NCBI RefSeq assembly: GCF_020564355.1
Contig: NZ_JAJCRR010000001.1
Location: 186,001-250,000, forward strand
Source: Lachnospira pectinoschiza
GTDB lineage: Bacteria; Bacillota; Clostridia; Lachnospirales; Lachnospiraceae
Direction: 5' to 3'
Length of the DNA: 64,000 bases
In this document: piece by piece, positions 33,311 to 41,829 of the stretch
Numbering within the stretch: position 1 is the stretch's first letter
How the letters are laid out: every line of letters starts with the position of its first letter
Notes under the pieces: model-generated
Database searches by the model: none
What the model saw: the letters and a program-made list of their open reading frames with translations, nothing else
What the model was told of the DNA's origin: nothing
Translations under genes and position numbers: made by a program

Positions 33311-33405
33311 GATGTTTGCTTCCGGGCGAAAGCAAACATCTATGATGGCAGATGAGAAATTGCCTGTGCGATTTCTCATCGCCTCTTCGCAACAAGCTGC
33401 TCAGA
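33311..33405 (+). repeat. Modular palindromic element, copy 3
   Basis: GATGTTTGCTT...AAGCAAACATC (33311-33340) and GATGAGAAAT...ATTTCTCATC (33351-33380), then CGCCTCTTCGCAACAAG and TGCTCAGAA. Nearly the same ~95 bases occur at 43749-43845, and the first hairpin also at 2991-3020. Here it sits between two small exported-protein genes. Confidence 0.8.
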
Positions 33406-33417
33406 ATAGGGAAGAAT

Positions 33418-33810
33418 ATGAAAAAAATCAGTTGCATCATCGTTACGGTAATATTGCTTCTGTGTGTAACCGCCGGGTGCAGTAAGCCGGAAGGTACGAG
33501 AAAACTTTCGGATATTGTCAGTGAAAAAGTGCAGGATATCGCAGTTGTGAATATTATCAGCGGGAACACCGGTGAAATAAAAAGTTATAAAGAAGCCGAT
33601 GATATTGATAAGATTACAGCGTATATGCAGAATGTGATGTGTACGAAAAGTTCACCGGCATCTGCGAGCGGCTGGAGTTACGCATTTGAAATCACGGGAA
33701 CGGACGGTACATCGGTAAAGGTTATTTTTGCAGGCACGAACAGCAGCATTGACAAAGAAAAGTATGCACTGCAATATTCGGATTTGAATGAATTTATAGC
33801 AGGTTTGTAA
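33418..33810 (+). CDS. GWSY-family lipoprotein (paralogue of 32425)
   Basis: 130 residues. Signal peptide ends in the lipobox VTAGC, so a lipoprotein. The outer domain has VVNIISGNTGEIKSYKEADDIDKI and ASGWSYAFEITG, matching the 32425 protein in order and spacing. The open frame extends upstream through the repeat but ATG at 33418 gives the proper signal peptide. Probably in the same LytTR regulon. Confidence 0.75.
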   Translation: MKKISCIIVTVILLLCVTAGCSKPEGTRKLSDIVSEKVQDIAVVNIISGNTGEIKSYKEADDIDKITAYMQNVMCTKSSPASASGWSYAFEITGTDGTSVKVIFAGTNSSIDKEKYALQYSDLNEFIAGL

Positions 33811-33841
33811 AAATATAAGACAAAGTATAAAATAAAAAACA

Positions 33842-33870
33842 TTGCATTTCCGAAAAAAATAGTGTATCTT
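33842..33870 (+). promoter_or_regulatory. Promoter of the purine riboswitch transcript
   Basis: TTGCAT (33842-33847), 17-base spacer, TATCTT (33865-33870); the aptamer begins about 12 bases further. Confidence 0.68.
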
Positions 33871-33881
33871 AATAGTAGCTG

Positions 33882-33985
33882 CTGTACGACTGGCGGAAAA
33901 TGCAGGAAGATGTAAGAACCATTTTCCTGTATGTGGGATTACCCACAGGGAGTACAGATTTTGTAGATAAGCCGACCGCCTGGGC
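33882..33985 (+). ncRNA. ZTP (pfl) riboswitch aptamer
   Basis: P1 is CTGTAC (33882-33887)/GTACAG (33952-33957). The conserved GACTGGCGG follows P1, then a GTGGG-ATTA-CCCAC hairpin with AGGGAG, a linker, and the 3' block CCGACCGCCTGGGC (33972-33985), whose CCGCC can pair with the GGCGG as a pseudoknot. These are the recognised ZTP riboswitch features, sensing ZMP/ZTP when folate-dependent purine synthesis stalls. Directly upstream of the two enzymes that consume ZMP (AICAR). Confidence 0.9.
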
Positions 33986-34030
33986 GACCATTAAAGCTTG
34001 GTTACTCAGGGGCCGGCTTATATTATTTTT
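33969..34030 (+). terminator. Riboswitch expression-platform terminator
   Basis: ATAAGCCG with adjoining aptamer bases (33968-33985) can pair with CAGGGGCCGGCTTAT (34007-34021), followed by ATTATTTTTA. The left arm shares the CCGCCTGGG bases of the aptamer, so ligand binding should prevent termination. A second hairpin GAAGATTT/AAATCTTC (34033-34062) follows. Confidence 0.8.
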
Positions 34031-34110
34031 ACGAAGATTTATGCCATAGAGGTGCAAATCTTCAATCGAAAAACTACAGTGCTGCATAGGCAGTGGAAAG
34101 AGAGGATTGT

Positions 34111-34824
34111 ATGGAAATGCAGATGTTGGAAAAGGAACTGTCAGGCTGTGATTATCCGGGCAGAGGAATTGTGATTGGTAAGTCAGAGGACGGAAAGAAA
34201 GCGGTAACAGCTTACTTTATCATGGGCAGAAGCGAAAACAGCCGCAACCGTGTATTTGTAGAAGACGGTGAAGGAATCCGCACACAGGCATTTGACCCGT
34301 CAAAATTAAGTGACCCAAGTCTGATTATCTATGCGCCGGTACGTGTTTTAGGAAATGATACGATTGTAACAAACGGCGACCAGACCGATACGGTATATGA
34401 CTTAATGAAACAGGGAAAGACATTTGAAGAAGCATTAAGAACAAGAGAATTTGAACCGGACGGACCAAACTACACACCGAGAATTTCAGGCATTATGCAC
34501 ATTGAAAATGGTACATTTGACTATGCAATGTCGATTTTAAAGAGCAACAACGGTAATCCGGCAGCCTGCAACCGCTATACATTTGATTATAGAAATCCTG
34601 TAGCGGGCGAAGGACGTTTTATCCATACTTATATGAAAGATGCCAATCCGCTTCCGAGTTTTGAAGGCGAGCCGACATGGGTTCGGATTTCAGGTGATAT
34701 TGACACATTTACAAATATGATCTGGAACAACTTAAATGAAGACAACAAGGTATCTTTATTCGTCCGTTTCATCGACATTGAAACCGGAAAGTACGAAACA
34801 AGAATTATCAATAAAAATAAATAA
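34111..34824 (+). CDS. purO: IMP cyclohydrolase, PurO type
   Basis: 237 residues: GRGIVIGKSEDGKKAVTAYFIMGRSENSRNRVF and NYTPRISGIM, PAACNRYTFDYRNP fit the PurO-like IMP cyclohydrolase, which closes the ring of FAICAR to give IMP. It replaces the N-terminal half of the usual bifunctional PurH and is unrelated to it. ATG at 34111 after AGAGAGG. Under ZTP riboswitch control; stop is 33 bases before the AICAR transformylase gene. Confidence 0.88.
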   Translation: MEMQMLEKELSGCDYPGRGIVIGKSEDGKKAVTAYFIMGRSENSRNRVFVEDGEGIRTQAFDPSKLSDPSLIIYAPVRVLGNDTIVTNGDQTDTVYDLMKQGKTFEEALRTREFEPDGPNYTPRISGIMHIENGTFDYAMSILKSNNGNPAACNRYTFDYRNPVAGEGRFIHTYMKDANPLPSFEGEPTWVRISGDIDTFTNMIWNNLNEDNKVSLFVRFIDIETGKYETRIINKNK

Positions 34825-34857
34825 GTCAGATTCCGCAGAAGCGGCAAGGAGGAAAAA

Positions 34858-36039
34858 ATGAACGAATTTCAGTTAAAATACGGCTGTAACCCAAATCAGA
34901 AGCCGTCTAGAATCTTTATGGCAGACGGCAGTGAACTTCCGGTAGAAATCTTAAACGGCAGACCGGGATATATCAATTTCTTAGATGCTTTCAACGGCTG
35001 GCAGCTTGTAAAGGAATTAAAAGAAGCAACAGGACTGCCTGCGGCAACCTCTTTTAAGCATGTATCTCCGGCTGGTGCGGCAGTAGGCATTGCTTTAACA
35101 GAAGTTGAAAAGAAGATTTACTGGGTAGATGAAGCAATTGGAGAACTTTCACCGCTTGCATGCGCATATGCAAGAGCAAGAGGTGCAGACAGAATGTCCT
35201 CTTTCGGCGATTTCATTTCTCTTTCAGACGTGTGTGACGTGACAACCGCGAAGCTGATTCAGCACGAAGTTTCAGACGGTATCATCGCACCGGGTTATGA
35301 TGAAGAAGCACTGGCGATTTTAAAAGCAAAGAAAAAGGGCAACTATAACATTATCAAGATTAATGCGGATTACAAGCCGGAACCAATCGAGAGAAAGCAG
35401 GTATTCGGTGTTACATTTGAACAGGGCAGAAATGAATTTAAGATTAACAAGGAACTGCTTGAAAATATTGTAACAGACAATAAGGAAATTCCTGAATTCG
35501 CAAAGATTGATCTGATGATTGCACTTATCACGTTAAAGTATACACAGTCCAATTCTGTATGCTATGCAAAAGGCGGACAGGCAATCGGTATCGGTGCGGG
35601 ACAGCAGTCCAGAATCCATTGTACACGTCTTGCAGGCTCTAAGGCAGACAACTGGTTCTTACGTCAGAATCCAAAGGTATTAAACCTTCCGTTTAAGGAA
35701 AATGTAGGACGTGCCGACAGAGATAATGCGATTGATTTATATATTGGCGAAGATTACATGGATATTTTGGCAGATGGCGAATGGGAAAGAGTATTTACAG
35801 AAAAGCCGGAAGTATTTACAAAGGAAGAAAAGCGCGCATGGCTTGATAAGAATACAGATGTGGCATTAGGCTCAGATGCATTCTTCCCATTTGGCGATAA
35901 CATTGAAAGAGCATACAAGAGCGGTGTAAAATATATTGCACAGCCGGGCGGTTCAATCCGTGATGACAATGTAATTGAAGCCTGCAACAAGCACAACATT
36001 GCAATGTGCTTTACAGGCATGAGATTATTCCATCACTAA
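34858..36039 (+). CDS. purH: Stand-alone AICAR formyltransferase (PurH C-terminal type)
   Basis: 393 residues corresponding only to the formyltransferase half of PurH: LKYGCNPNQKPSRIF at the N-terminus, TSFKHVSPAGAAVG with the catalytic Lys-His, YARARGADRMSSFGDF, and GIGAGQQSRIHCTRLAG. Transfers a formyl from 10-formyl-tetrahydrofolate to AICAR. AAGGAGG precedes the ATG. Works in series with the PurO-type cyclohydrolase just upstream. Confidence 0.93.
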   Translation: MNEFQLKYGCNPNQKPSRIFMADGSELPVEILNGRPGYINFLDAFNGWQLVKELKEATGLPAATSFKHVSPAGAAVGIALTEVEKKIYWVDEAIGELSPLACAYARARGADRMSSFGDFISLSDVCDVTTAKLIQHEVSDGIIAPGYDEEALAILKAKKKGNYNIIKINADYKPEPIERKQVFGVTFEQGRNEFKINKELLENIVTDNKEIPEFAKIDLMIALITLKYTQSNSVCYAKGGQAIGIGAGQQSRIHCTRLAGSKADNWFLRQNPKVLNLPFKENVGRADRDNAIDLYIGEDYMDILADGEWERVFTEKPEVFTKEEKRAWLDKNTDVALGSDAFFPFGDNIERAYKSGVKYIAQPGGSIRDDNVIEACNKHNIAMCFTGMRLFHH

Positions 36040-36082
36040 GAACAGCACCCGGAAAGGGCAGTGGAATGGAGATGAACGGAAA

Positions 36083-36916
36083 ATGGATATTAAATGTATA
36101 GCATTAGACCTCGACAGGACAACGTTAAATGCACAAGGGAAGCTTTCAAAGGCAAATGAAGAAGCAATCCGTAAGGCGGTTGCAAAGGGAATTCATGTGT
36201 GTATTGCCAGCGGAAGGGCATTTGACACACTGCCGCAGGACGTTGTTTCCATTCCGGGCATTGAATATGCGATAACGAGTAACGGAGCTGCTGTATACAG
36301 AATACAGGACAAGCAGTGTCTGCGTTCCTATGTGCTGACGGAGCAGTCTGTAAAAAAGATTCTGGAACTGACAAAGGATTTTCCTGTTACGTATGAGGGA
36401 TTTATCCGCGGCACTGCATATGCGGCAAAAGAATATATTGAAGACCCGGTAAAATTCGGAGCAACAGAGCATGCCGTGGCATATGTGCAGTCTACCAGAC
36501 ATTTGCAGGACGATATTGTTTCATTTTTAAAGCAGCATGATGATGAACTTGACAGCATGGACATTGTGGTAAAAGATGAAGCACAGAAGCAAAAGGTCAT
36601 CGAAGTTTTAAAGGCAGAGGTGGAGGATATTTATATCACCAGTTCAATCAGCCAGCTTGTGGAAATTTCATATAAGGATGCAGGAAAACGTTCCGGTGTG
36701 AAATTTATTACAGAATATCTGGGATTAAATCCAAAGCAGGTTGCGGCATTCGGCGATGCAGACAATGATATTGATATGCTGGAATATGCAGGCTGCGGCA
36801 TTGCTATGGAAAATGCGTCCAATGGACTGCTTGCGGTGGCAGACGTGGTGACACTGCACCATGACAGGGACGGCGTTGCCTATGCTTTGAAAAATATTTT
36901 GAAGTGTATAGATTAA
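36083..36916 (+). CDS. Cof-type HAD hydrolase
   Basis: 277 residues. Motif I is DLDRTTLN, cap of Cof type, and motif IV FGDADNDIDMLEYAG. Typically dephosphorylates small sugar or nucleotide phosphates; substrate not predictable. 43 bases after purH and followed by a strong terminator, so it may be the last gene of the purine transcript. Confidence 0.9.
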   Translation: MDIKCIALDLDRTTLNAQGKLSKANEEAIRKAVAKGIHVCIASGRAFDTLPQDVVSIPGIEYAITSNGAAVYRIQDKQCLRSYVLTEQSVKKILELTKDFPVTYEGFIRGTAYAAKEYIEDPVKFGATEHAVAYVQSTRHLQDDIVSFLKQHDDELDSMDIVVKDEAQKQKVIEVLKAEVEDIYITSSISQLVEISYKDAGKRSGVKFITEYLGLNPKQVAAFGDADNDIDMLEYAGCGIAMENASNGLLAVADVVTLHHDRDGVAYALKNILKCID

Positions 36917-36932
36917 AGATAAGGGATAAAAG

Positions 36933-36996
36933 AACAGCACCGGAGAGAAAAGCGGCAGATGCAGATATGCGCTAAGGAGTTTCCGGTGCTGTTTTT
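36933..36996 (+). terminator. Terminator after the HAD gene
   Basis: AACAGCACCGGA (36933-36944) pairs perfectly with TCCGGTGCTGTT (36982-36993), followed by T. The 37-base loop is unusually long. Confidence 0.82.
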
Positions 36997-37010
36997 GAAT
37001 TAAAAAAGTG

Positions 37011-37853
37011 TTATCTGCGGTGCTTTTTGATTTCATCCAATAAAGAGTATGGCACGAATAAATGTCCCCTGCCAATACCCAGTTCAATGTGCGGTTTGTT
37101 GGCACCGTGATAGTCCGAACCACCGGAAAGAATGAGTCCGCGTTCACCGGCAAGTTTTTTCATCTGGATTTCCTCACCGGCAGTATAGGTGGAATAGATG
37201 GCTTCCAGTCCGATAATGCCCGAATCGCAGAGGTAGTCCATAAGCTTATTCATCGGTTCTTTTCCGAGGTGGTATAAAACAGGGTGTGCAAGGATTGGAA
37301 CACCGCCCGCATTTTTTATCAGGCGGATAGCTTCGGCGCAGGGCATTTTTTTACGCGGCACATAGCACGGACCGTTTGAACCGATATAACGGTCAAAGGC
37401 TTCGTTACGGCTTTTTATATAGCCTTTTTTAAGCAGGTAATCCGCAAAATGCGCCCGCGTAATGACGGCATCGGCATATTCCTTTTCCATATCACTGTAA
37501 TCAATCGGAATGCCAAGCTGTGTGAATTTTTCACACATGGTAATGTTGCGGTTACGGCGGACATCACGCAGACTTTCCAGTTCTTTTTGGAAGGTTTTGT
37601 CCGTATAATCAATAAAAAGGCCGACAATGTGGATTTCCTTTTCGTCCCAGAACGTACTTAATTCAACACCGGGAACAAGCTCTAGGTTTTGTTCGCTGGC
37701 AGCCTGTACGGCTTCGGGAATCCCTTCAATGGTATCGTGGTCGGTCAGCGCCATGGCGGCAAGGTGAAACTGCTTTGCACGGCTGACAAGTTCAGAAGGT
37801 GTCAGCGTTCCGTCCGAAAAGGTTGAGTGTACATGTAAATCTATCGCGTCCAT
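37011..37853 (-). CDS. PHP-domain phosphoesterase (RNase AM/YciV-like)
   Basis: 280 residues. DLHVHSTFSDGTLTPSELV at the N-terminus and LTDHDTIEGIPEA, then GGVPILAHPVLY and a C-terminal GSDYHGANKPHIELG give the PHP metal ligands in the expected order. Family members act on 3'-5' bisphosphonucleotides or RNA 5' ends. ATG with AGGAGG seven bases before. Convergent with the HAD gene. Confidence 0.9.
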   Translation of the reverse strand: MDAIDLHVHSTFSDGTLTPSELVSRAKQFHLAAMALTDHDTIEGIPEAVQAASEQNLELVPGVELSTFWDEKEIHIVGLFIDYTDKTFQKELESLRDVRRNRNITMCEKFTQLGIPIDYSDMEKEYADAVITRAHFADYLLKKGYIKSRNEAFDRYIGSNGPCYVPRKKMPCAEAIRLIKNAGGVPILAHPVLYHLGKEPMNKLMDYLCDSGIIGLEAIYSTYTAGEEIQMKKLAGERGLILSGGSDYHGANKPHIELGIGRGHLFVPYSLLDEIKKHRR

Positions 37854-38000
37854 AAAAGTCCTCCTTTAAGTGCAATTTTGCACAATTTTATAATTTTTTC
37901 ATTGTAATTATATTATTTTTAGTTTAAAATGTAAATTAATTGCAGAAAAAAATTTAATGTAATTTAAAAAGCTGTTTTATCCAGCGGAATGCGAGGCAAA

Positions 38001-38597
38001 ATGAGAAAGAAATCCCATGTTTCATTGTCAAGATATTTATTGAACAATATTGACAGCGAGTTACTTGAAAATCACAGAAAGGCATTTATTGTCGGAAGTG
38101 TGCTTCCGGACTGCAAGCCTTCGTTTGTAACTACGAAACATAATATGGAAGAAACCTTTGATATGGTGTGTGAATTTATCAGAAAGCTCACCGTGAATTC
38201 AGATGATTATAAAAAAATATCGACAGCCTATTGCCGGAAGCTGGGGGAGGTGACCCACTATCTGGCAGATTATTTTACATTTCCACATAATTGTGTATTT
38301 ACAGGTTCTATCAGGGAGCATTGTATCTATGAAAAAAAGCTGAAATTTGCATTAAGAAATTACATACGCAGTGGAGAAATTAATGTAAACAGCACGGTTG
38401 TGAAGCGTTTTACAACGCCGCAGCAGCTGTGTGACTATGTAATCCAGATTCACCAGCAGTATTTAAAGTGCAATAAAACGGTGGAATCGGATTGCAGATA
38501 TATCGTGGCACTGTGCCATGTTGCAGTTGCAGGAATTTTAAATCTGCTAGAACACTACAGAAATTCGAATCCGGTGTCTGCGGTAGCAGCGGCTTAA
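38001..38597 (+). CDS. Zinc-dependent phospholipase C-like protein
   Basis: 198 residues. SHVSLSRYL, FIVGSVLPDCKPSF, and CRKLGEVTHYLADYFTFPHN contain the spaced His/Asp residues of the zinc-dependent phospholipase C/S1-P1-nuclease-like fold. No signal peptide is visible. The ATG at 37989 is in frame; GCGAGG at 37991 favours 38001. Function in vivo unknown; next to a DUF1653 gene 44 bases downstream. Confidence 0.75.
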   Translation: MRKKSHVSLSRYLLNNIDSELLENHRKAFIVGSVLPDCKPSFVTTKHNMEETFDMVCEFIRKLTVNSDDYKKISTAYCRKLGEVTHYLADYFTFPHNCVFTGSIREHCIYEKKLKFALRNYIRSGEINVNSTVVKRFTTPQQLCDYVIQIHQQYLKCNKTVESDCRYIVALCHVAVAGILNLLEHYRNSNPVSAVAAA

Positions 38598-38641
38598 AGT
38601 CATCAATACTGAAAACCTTTCAGAGAGGAGCGGAGATTGTT

Positions 38642-39256
38642 ATGGAAGACAGACAGATTGTAATCGGCGGATTTTACAGGCATTTTAAGGATAAATTATA
38701 TCAGGTCAGATGTATTGCGTATCACTCCGAAACCAAAGAAAAAATGGTTGTGTATCAGGCGTTGTACGGCGATTATGCGGTATATGTAAGACCTTATGAG
38801 ATGTTTATGAGTGAAGTTGACCACGAAAAATATCCGGAAGTTACACAGAAATACCGGTTTGAACAGGTAAATCCGGTGGAAGAACCGGCACAGCGGGAAG
38901 TGGCAAAAGCTTTAGAGAAAGCACAGGAAGTACAGCCACAAACTGCCGGTGCGGAAAAACTGCCGGATACGCAGGAAAATTCAGAACTGGAACCTGTAGA
39001 ATCAATAGAATTGGAAGAACTGTCACAGGAGGGAGGCGTAAATCCGTATCTGTTGCTGTTTCTGGACGCGGAAAGCTACACGGAAAAATTAAATGTGCTT
39101 TCGCTGTGCAAGGACAAATTAGACGATTCGGTGATTAACGCAATGGCAGCTTCTATGGAGATTGAGGTCCCGGACGGACCGATTGAAAAACGGTATGCAT
39201 CACTTCGGGACTGTATCAGGACACATGTCCGTTACGAGGGAACGAGGTTAAGATAG
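38642..39256 (+). CDS. DUF1653 protein with acidic linker
   Basis: 204 residues. Residues ~5-70 (IVIGGFYRHFKDKLYQVRCIAYHSET ... VYVRPYEMF) are DUF1653, a small SH3-like domain. Then a Glu/Gln/Pro-rich linker and a C-terminal helical ~75-residue part (LLLFLDAESYTEKLNVLSLC). The ATG at 38642 is preferred; the open frame upstream overlaps the phospholipase-like gene in another frame. Function unknown. Confidence 0.78.
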   Translation: MEDRQIVIGGFYRHFKDKLYQVRCIAYHSETKEKMVVYQALYGDYAVYVRPYEMFMSEVDHEKYPEVTQKYRFEQVNPVEEPAQREVAKALEKAQEVQPQTAGAEKLPDTQENSELEPVESIELEELSQEGGVNPYLLLFLDAESYTEKLNVLSLCKDKLDDSVINAMAASMEIEVPDGPIEKRYASLRDCIRTHVRYEGTRLR

Positions 39257-39299
39257 CATTATGCCTTTATGACAATGGCGGAAAAGGAGGTTACACATA

Positions 39300-40667
39300 T
39301 TGGAGGCAAAGGACTTTTCAGCAGTAACGCCGGAGATTGAAGCTCTGGCAGCAAAATCAAGGGAGAATAACAGAATTGATATTTCCCTGTATGACAAATA
39401 CGAGGTAAAGAGGGGACTTCGCGATCTGAACGGTAAGGGCGTATTAACCGGACTGACAGAGATTTCGGAAGTCAAGGCATCGGAAGTGGACGAAAACGGT
39501 GTGTCCCACCCATGCGACGGTAAGCTTTATTACAGAGGACACGATGTAGAAAAGCTGATTGAAGGATTTACAAAGGATAAGCGTTTTGGATTTGAAGAAG
39601 TAACGTATCTGCTGCTTTTCGGTGAACTGCCGGATAAGAAGCAGCTGGCGGATTTTAATGAACTTTTAGGAAATTACAGATGTATTCCGCCGAATTTTGT
39701 ACGGGATATTATTATGAAAAAGCCAAGCCGCGATATTATGAATGCGGTGGCACGAAGCGTGCTTATGCTTTATGCATATGACGACAAGGCAGACGATACC
39801 AGTGTGCCGAATGTTGTCAGACAGTCATTACAGCTGATTTCAGAACTGCCGCTTCTGGCAGTATACAGCTATCAGGCATACCGGCATTTTCATGTGGGTG
39901 GCAGTCTGATTATCCACGAACCGGACCCGAAGCTTTCAACTGCGGAAAATATTCTGCATTTATTAAGGGCGGACGGCAAATATACATCGTTAGAAGCAGA
40001 GATTCTGGATATTGCACTGGTACTGCATGCAGAACACGGCGGCGGTAATAACTCTACATTTACAAACCACGTTGTAACATCATCCGGAACAGATACGTAT
40101 TCAACGGTTGTATCTTCACTGGCATCCTTAAAAGGTCCTCGTCACGGCGGTGCAAATATCAAGGTCAGCCAGATGTTTGAAGATATCAAAGCCCATGTAA
40201 AAGACTGGGATAATGAAGAAGAACTCACCGCATATTTAGATGACATTCTTCATAAAAAAGCATTTGACCATACCGGACTGGTATATGGAATGGGACATGC
40301 GGTTTATTCTTTATCCGACCCTAGAGCGAGAGTGTTCAAGGGCTTCGTAGAAGAACTTTCTGTAGCAAAGAACAGAGAGAAAGAGTTTAAACTCATGTCT
40401 GATGTTGAACGGATTGCGGCAGAATTAATTGCAAAGGAACGCAAAATCTATAAGGGCGTCAGCGCCAATGTCGATTTTTACAGCGGTTTTGTATACAGTA
40501 TGCTGGGACTTCCGCAGGAACTTTTTACACCGATATTTGCAGTGGCAAGAATTTCAGGATGGAGTGCGCACAGAATTGAAGAATTAATCAATTGTGGCAA
40601 GATTATCCGTCCGGCATACCGCAATGTCTGTGACCATAAAGAATATGTACCGTTAGACCAGCGGTAG
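39300..40667 (+). CDS. gltA: Citrate synthase
   Basis: 455 residues. KLYYRGHDVEKLIEGF, ALVLHAEHGGGNNSTFT-type histidine segment, LKGPRHGGANIKV, VYGMGHAVYSLSDPRA and VDFYSGFVY carry the two histidines and the aspartate of the active site. TTG start after AAGGAGG. The ~60-residue N-terminal extension is common in Clostridial enzymes. Condenses oxaloacetate and acetyl-CoA, in anaerobes mainly for glutamate synthesis. Single-gene unit; 2-methylcitrate activity is not excluded. Confidence 0.93.
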   Translation: MEAKDFSAVTPEIEALAAKSRENNRIDISLYDKYEVKRGLRDLNGKGVLTGLTEISEVKASEVDENGVSHPCDGKLYYRGHDVEKLIEGFTKDKRFGFEEVTYLLLFGELPDKKQLADFNELLGNYRCIPPNFVRDIIMKKPSRDIMNAVARSVLMLYAYDDKADDTSVPNVVRQSLQLISELPLLAVYSYQAYRHFHVGGSLIIHEPDPKLSTAENILHLLRADGKYTSLEAEILDIALVLHAEHGGGNNSTFTNHVVTSSGTDTYSTVVSSLASLKGPRHGGANIKVSQMFEDIKAHVKDWDNEEELTAYLDDILHKKAFDHTGLVYGMGHAVYSLSDPRARVFKGFVEELSVAKNREKEFKLMSDVERIAAELIAKERKIYKGVSANVDFYSGFVYSMLGLPQELFTPIFAVARISGWSAHRIEELINCGKIIRPAYRNVCDHKEYVPLDQR

Positions 40668-40672
40668 TAAAA

Positions 40673-40726
40673 AGCACGTTATCTCCTTTAAAATGCAGAT
40701 TGCATACAGGCAGGTAACGTGCTATA
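40673..40726 (+). terminator. Probable terminator after gltA
   Basis: AGCACGTTA (40673-40681)/TAACGTGCT (40715-40723) with an inner ATGCA/TGCAT hairpin (40693-40705), followed by a weak T-rich tract. Confidence 0.6.
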
Positions 40727-40780
40727 TTTATATAGATAAAGACTTAGAAGCTGCCTTTTTTGGCAGATAGGAGGATTGTT

Positions 40781-41815
40781 GTGAATATTGTAGTATTAGC
40801 TGGCGGAACCAGTACGGAAAGAGATGTTTCCATTATGACAAGTATGATGGTGTGCGGTTCGTTAAGAAGAAACGGACATCATGCCAATATGATAGATGTA
40901 TTTACAGGTTCGGGGAAATATAAGCACAGCAGTGAATTTTTCCAGGAAGACAATGATTTAAAAAAGCTGGCAGACAGCATGAAAGAGCAGTCAGCCGGTA
41001 TTGCAAAGCTGGTTGAAGAAAGAGAACGCATCGGCGGCGGATTTTTCGGACCGGGTGTACTCGAACTGTGTCAGGCAGCAGATATCGTTTATATCGGACT
41101 GCACGGTGCGAACGGCGAAGACGGTAAGATTCAGGCTGCGTTTGATTTGATGGGTATTAAATATACAGGAACAGGATACTTAAGCAGCGCCATTTCCATG
41201 AGCAAGGAACTGACTAAAAAGGTACTGGTATCCGAAGGTGTTCCGATGCCAAAGGGCATTTCTTTAAAGAAAGGACATAAGATAGAATATGTTCCGTATC
41301 CGTGTGTTGTAAAGCCGTGCTGCGGCGGTTCAAGTGTAGGTGTATCCATTGCAAATAACGAAGAAGAATTCCGTGCCGCAGTGGAAGAAGCTTTCCGCTA
41401 TGAAGATAACATTTTGGTTGAAGAATATGTAAAGGGCAGGGAATTTTCAGTAGCGGTTCTTGACGGAGAAGCACTGCCGGTTATTGAAATTGAACCGTTA
41501 GAAGGCTTTTATGACTACAAGAATAAGTACAATGGCGCAACAAAGGAAACGTGTCCGGCAAATCTTCCGGCAGATGTAGCGCAGAAAATGCAGCGCTGGG
41601 CAGTTAAAGCGTGTCAGGCAGTCGGTATTGAAACATGCGGCAGAGTGGATATGTTGTTAAATGAAGACGAAGACATTTTCTGTCTGGAAATCAACACGCT
41701 TCCGGGCATGACAGAAACCAGTCTGATTCCGCAGGAAGCGGCAGCAGTCGGCATGTCTTATGACCAGCTGACACAAAAAATTGTAGAAATCTCTATGAAT
41801 AAATATAATAAATAG
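40781..41815 (+). CDS. ddl: D-alanine--D-alanine ligase
   Basis: 344 residues. N-terminal VVLAGGTSTERDVSIMTS, GLHGANGEDGKIQAAFD, ATP-grasp VVKPCCGGSSVGVSI and C-terminal CLEINTLPGMTETSLIPQEAAA. Makes the D-Ala-D-Ala dipeptide for peptidoglycan. Start is the GTG at 40781 after AGGAGG; seven upstream in-frame codons are not used. Followed 14 bases later by murF, which uses its product. Confidence 0.95.
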   Translation: MNIVVLAGGTSTERDVSIMTSMMVCGSLRRNGHHANMIDVFTGSGKYKHSSEFFQEDNDLKKLADSMKEQSAGIAKLVEERERIGGGFFGPGVLELCQAADIVYIGLHGANGEDGKIQAAFDLMGIKYTGTGYLSSAISMSKELTKKVLVSEGVPMPKGISLKKGHKIEYVPYPCVVKPCCGGSSVGVSIANNEEEFRAAVEEAFRYEDNILVEEYVKGREFSVAVLDGEALPVIEIEPLEGFYDYKNKYNGATKETCPANLPADVAQKMQRWAVKACQAVGIETCGRVDMLLNEDEDIFCLEINTLPGMTETSLIPQEAAAVGMSYDQLTQKIVEISMNKYNK

Positions 41816-41829
41816 TGCAGGAGAGTACC

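Noticed and set aside
33307..33417. CRISPR array suspected from repeated ~30-base palindromes
   Set aside because: Different hairpins follow each other without spacers of uniform length; the same block recurs once at 43749. No cas genes.
36072..36101. Nine-codon leader peptide overlapping the HAD gene start
   Set aside because: Its ATG touches the only upstream ribosome site and it has no amino-acid bias that would suggest attenuation.
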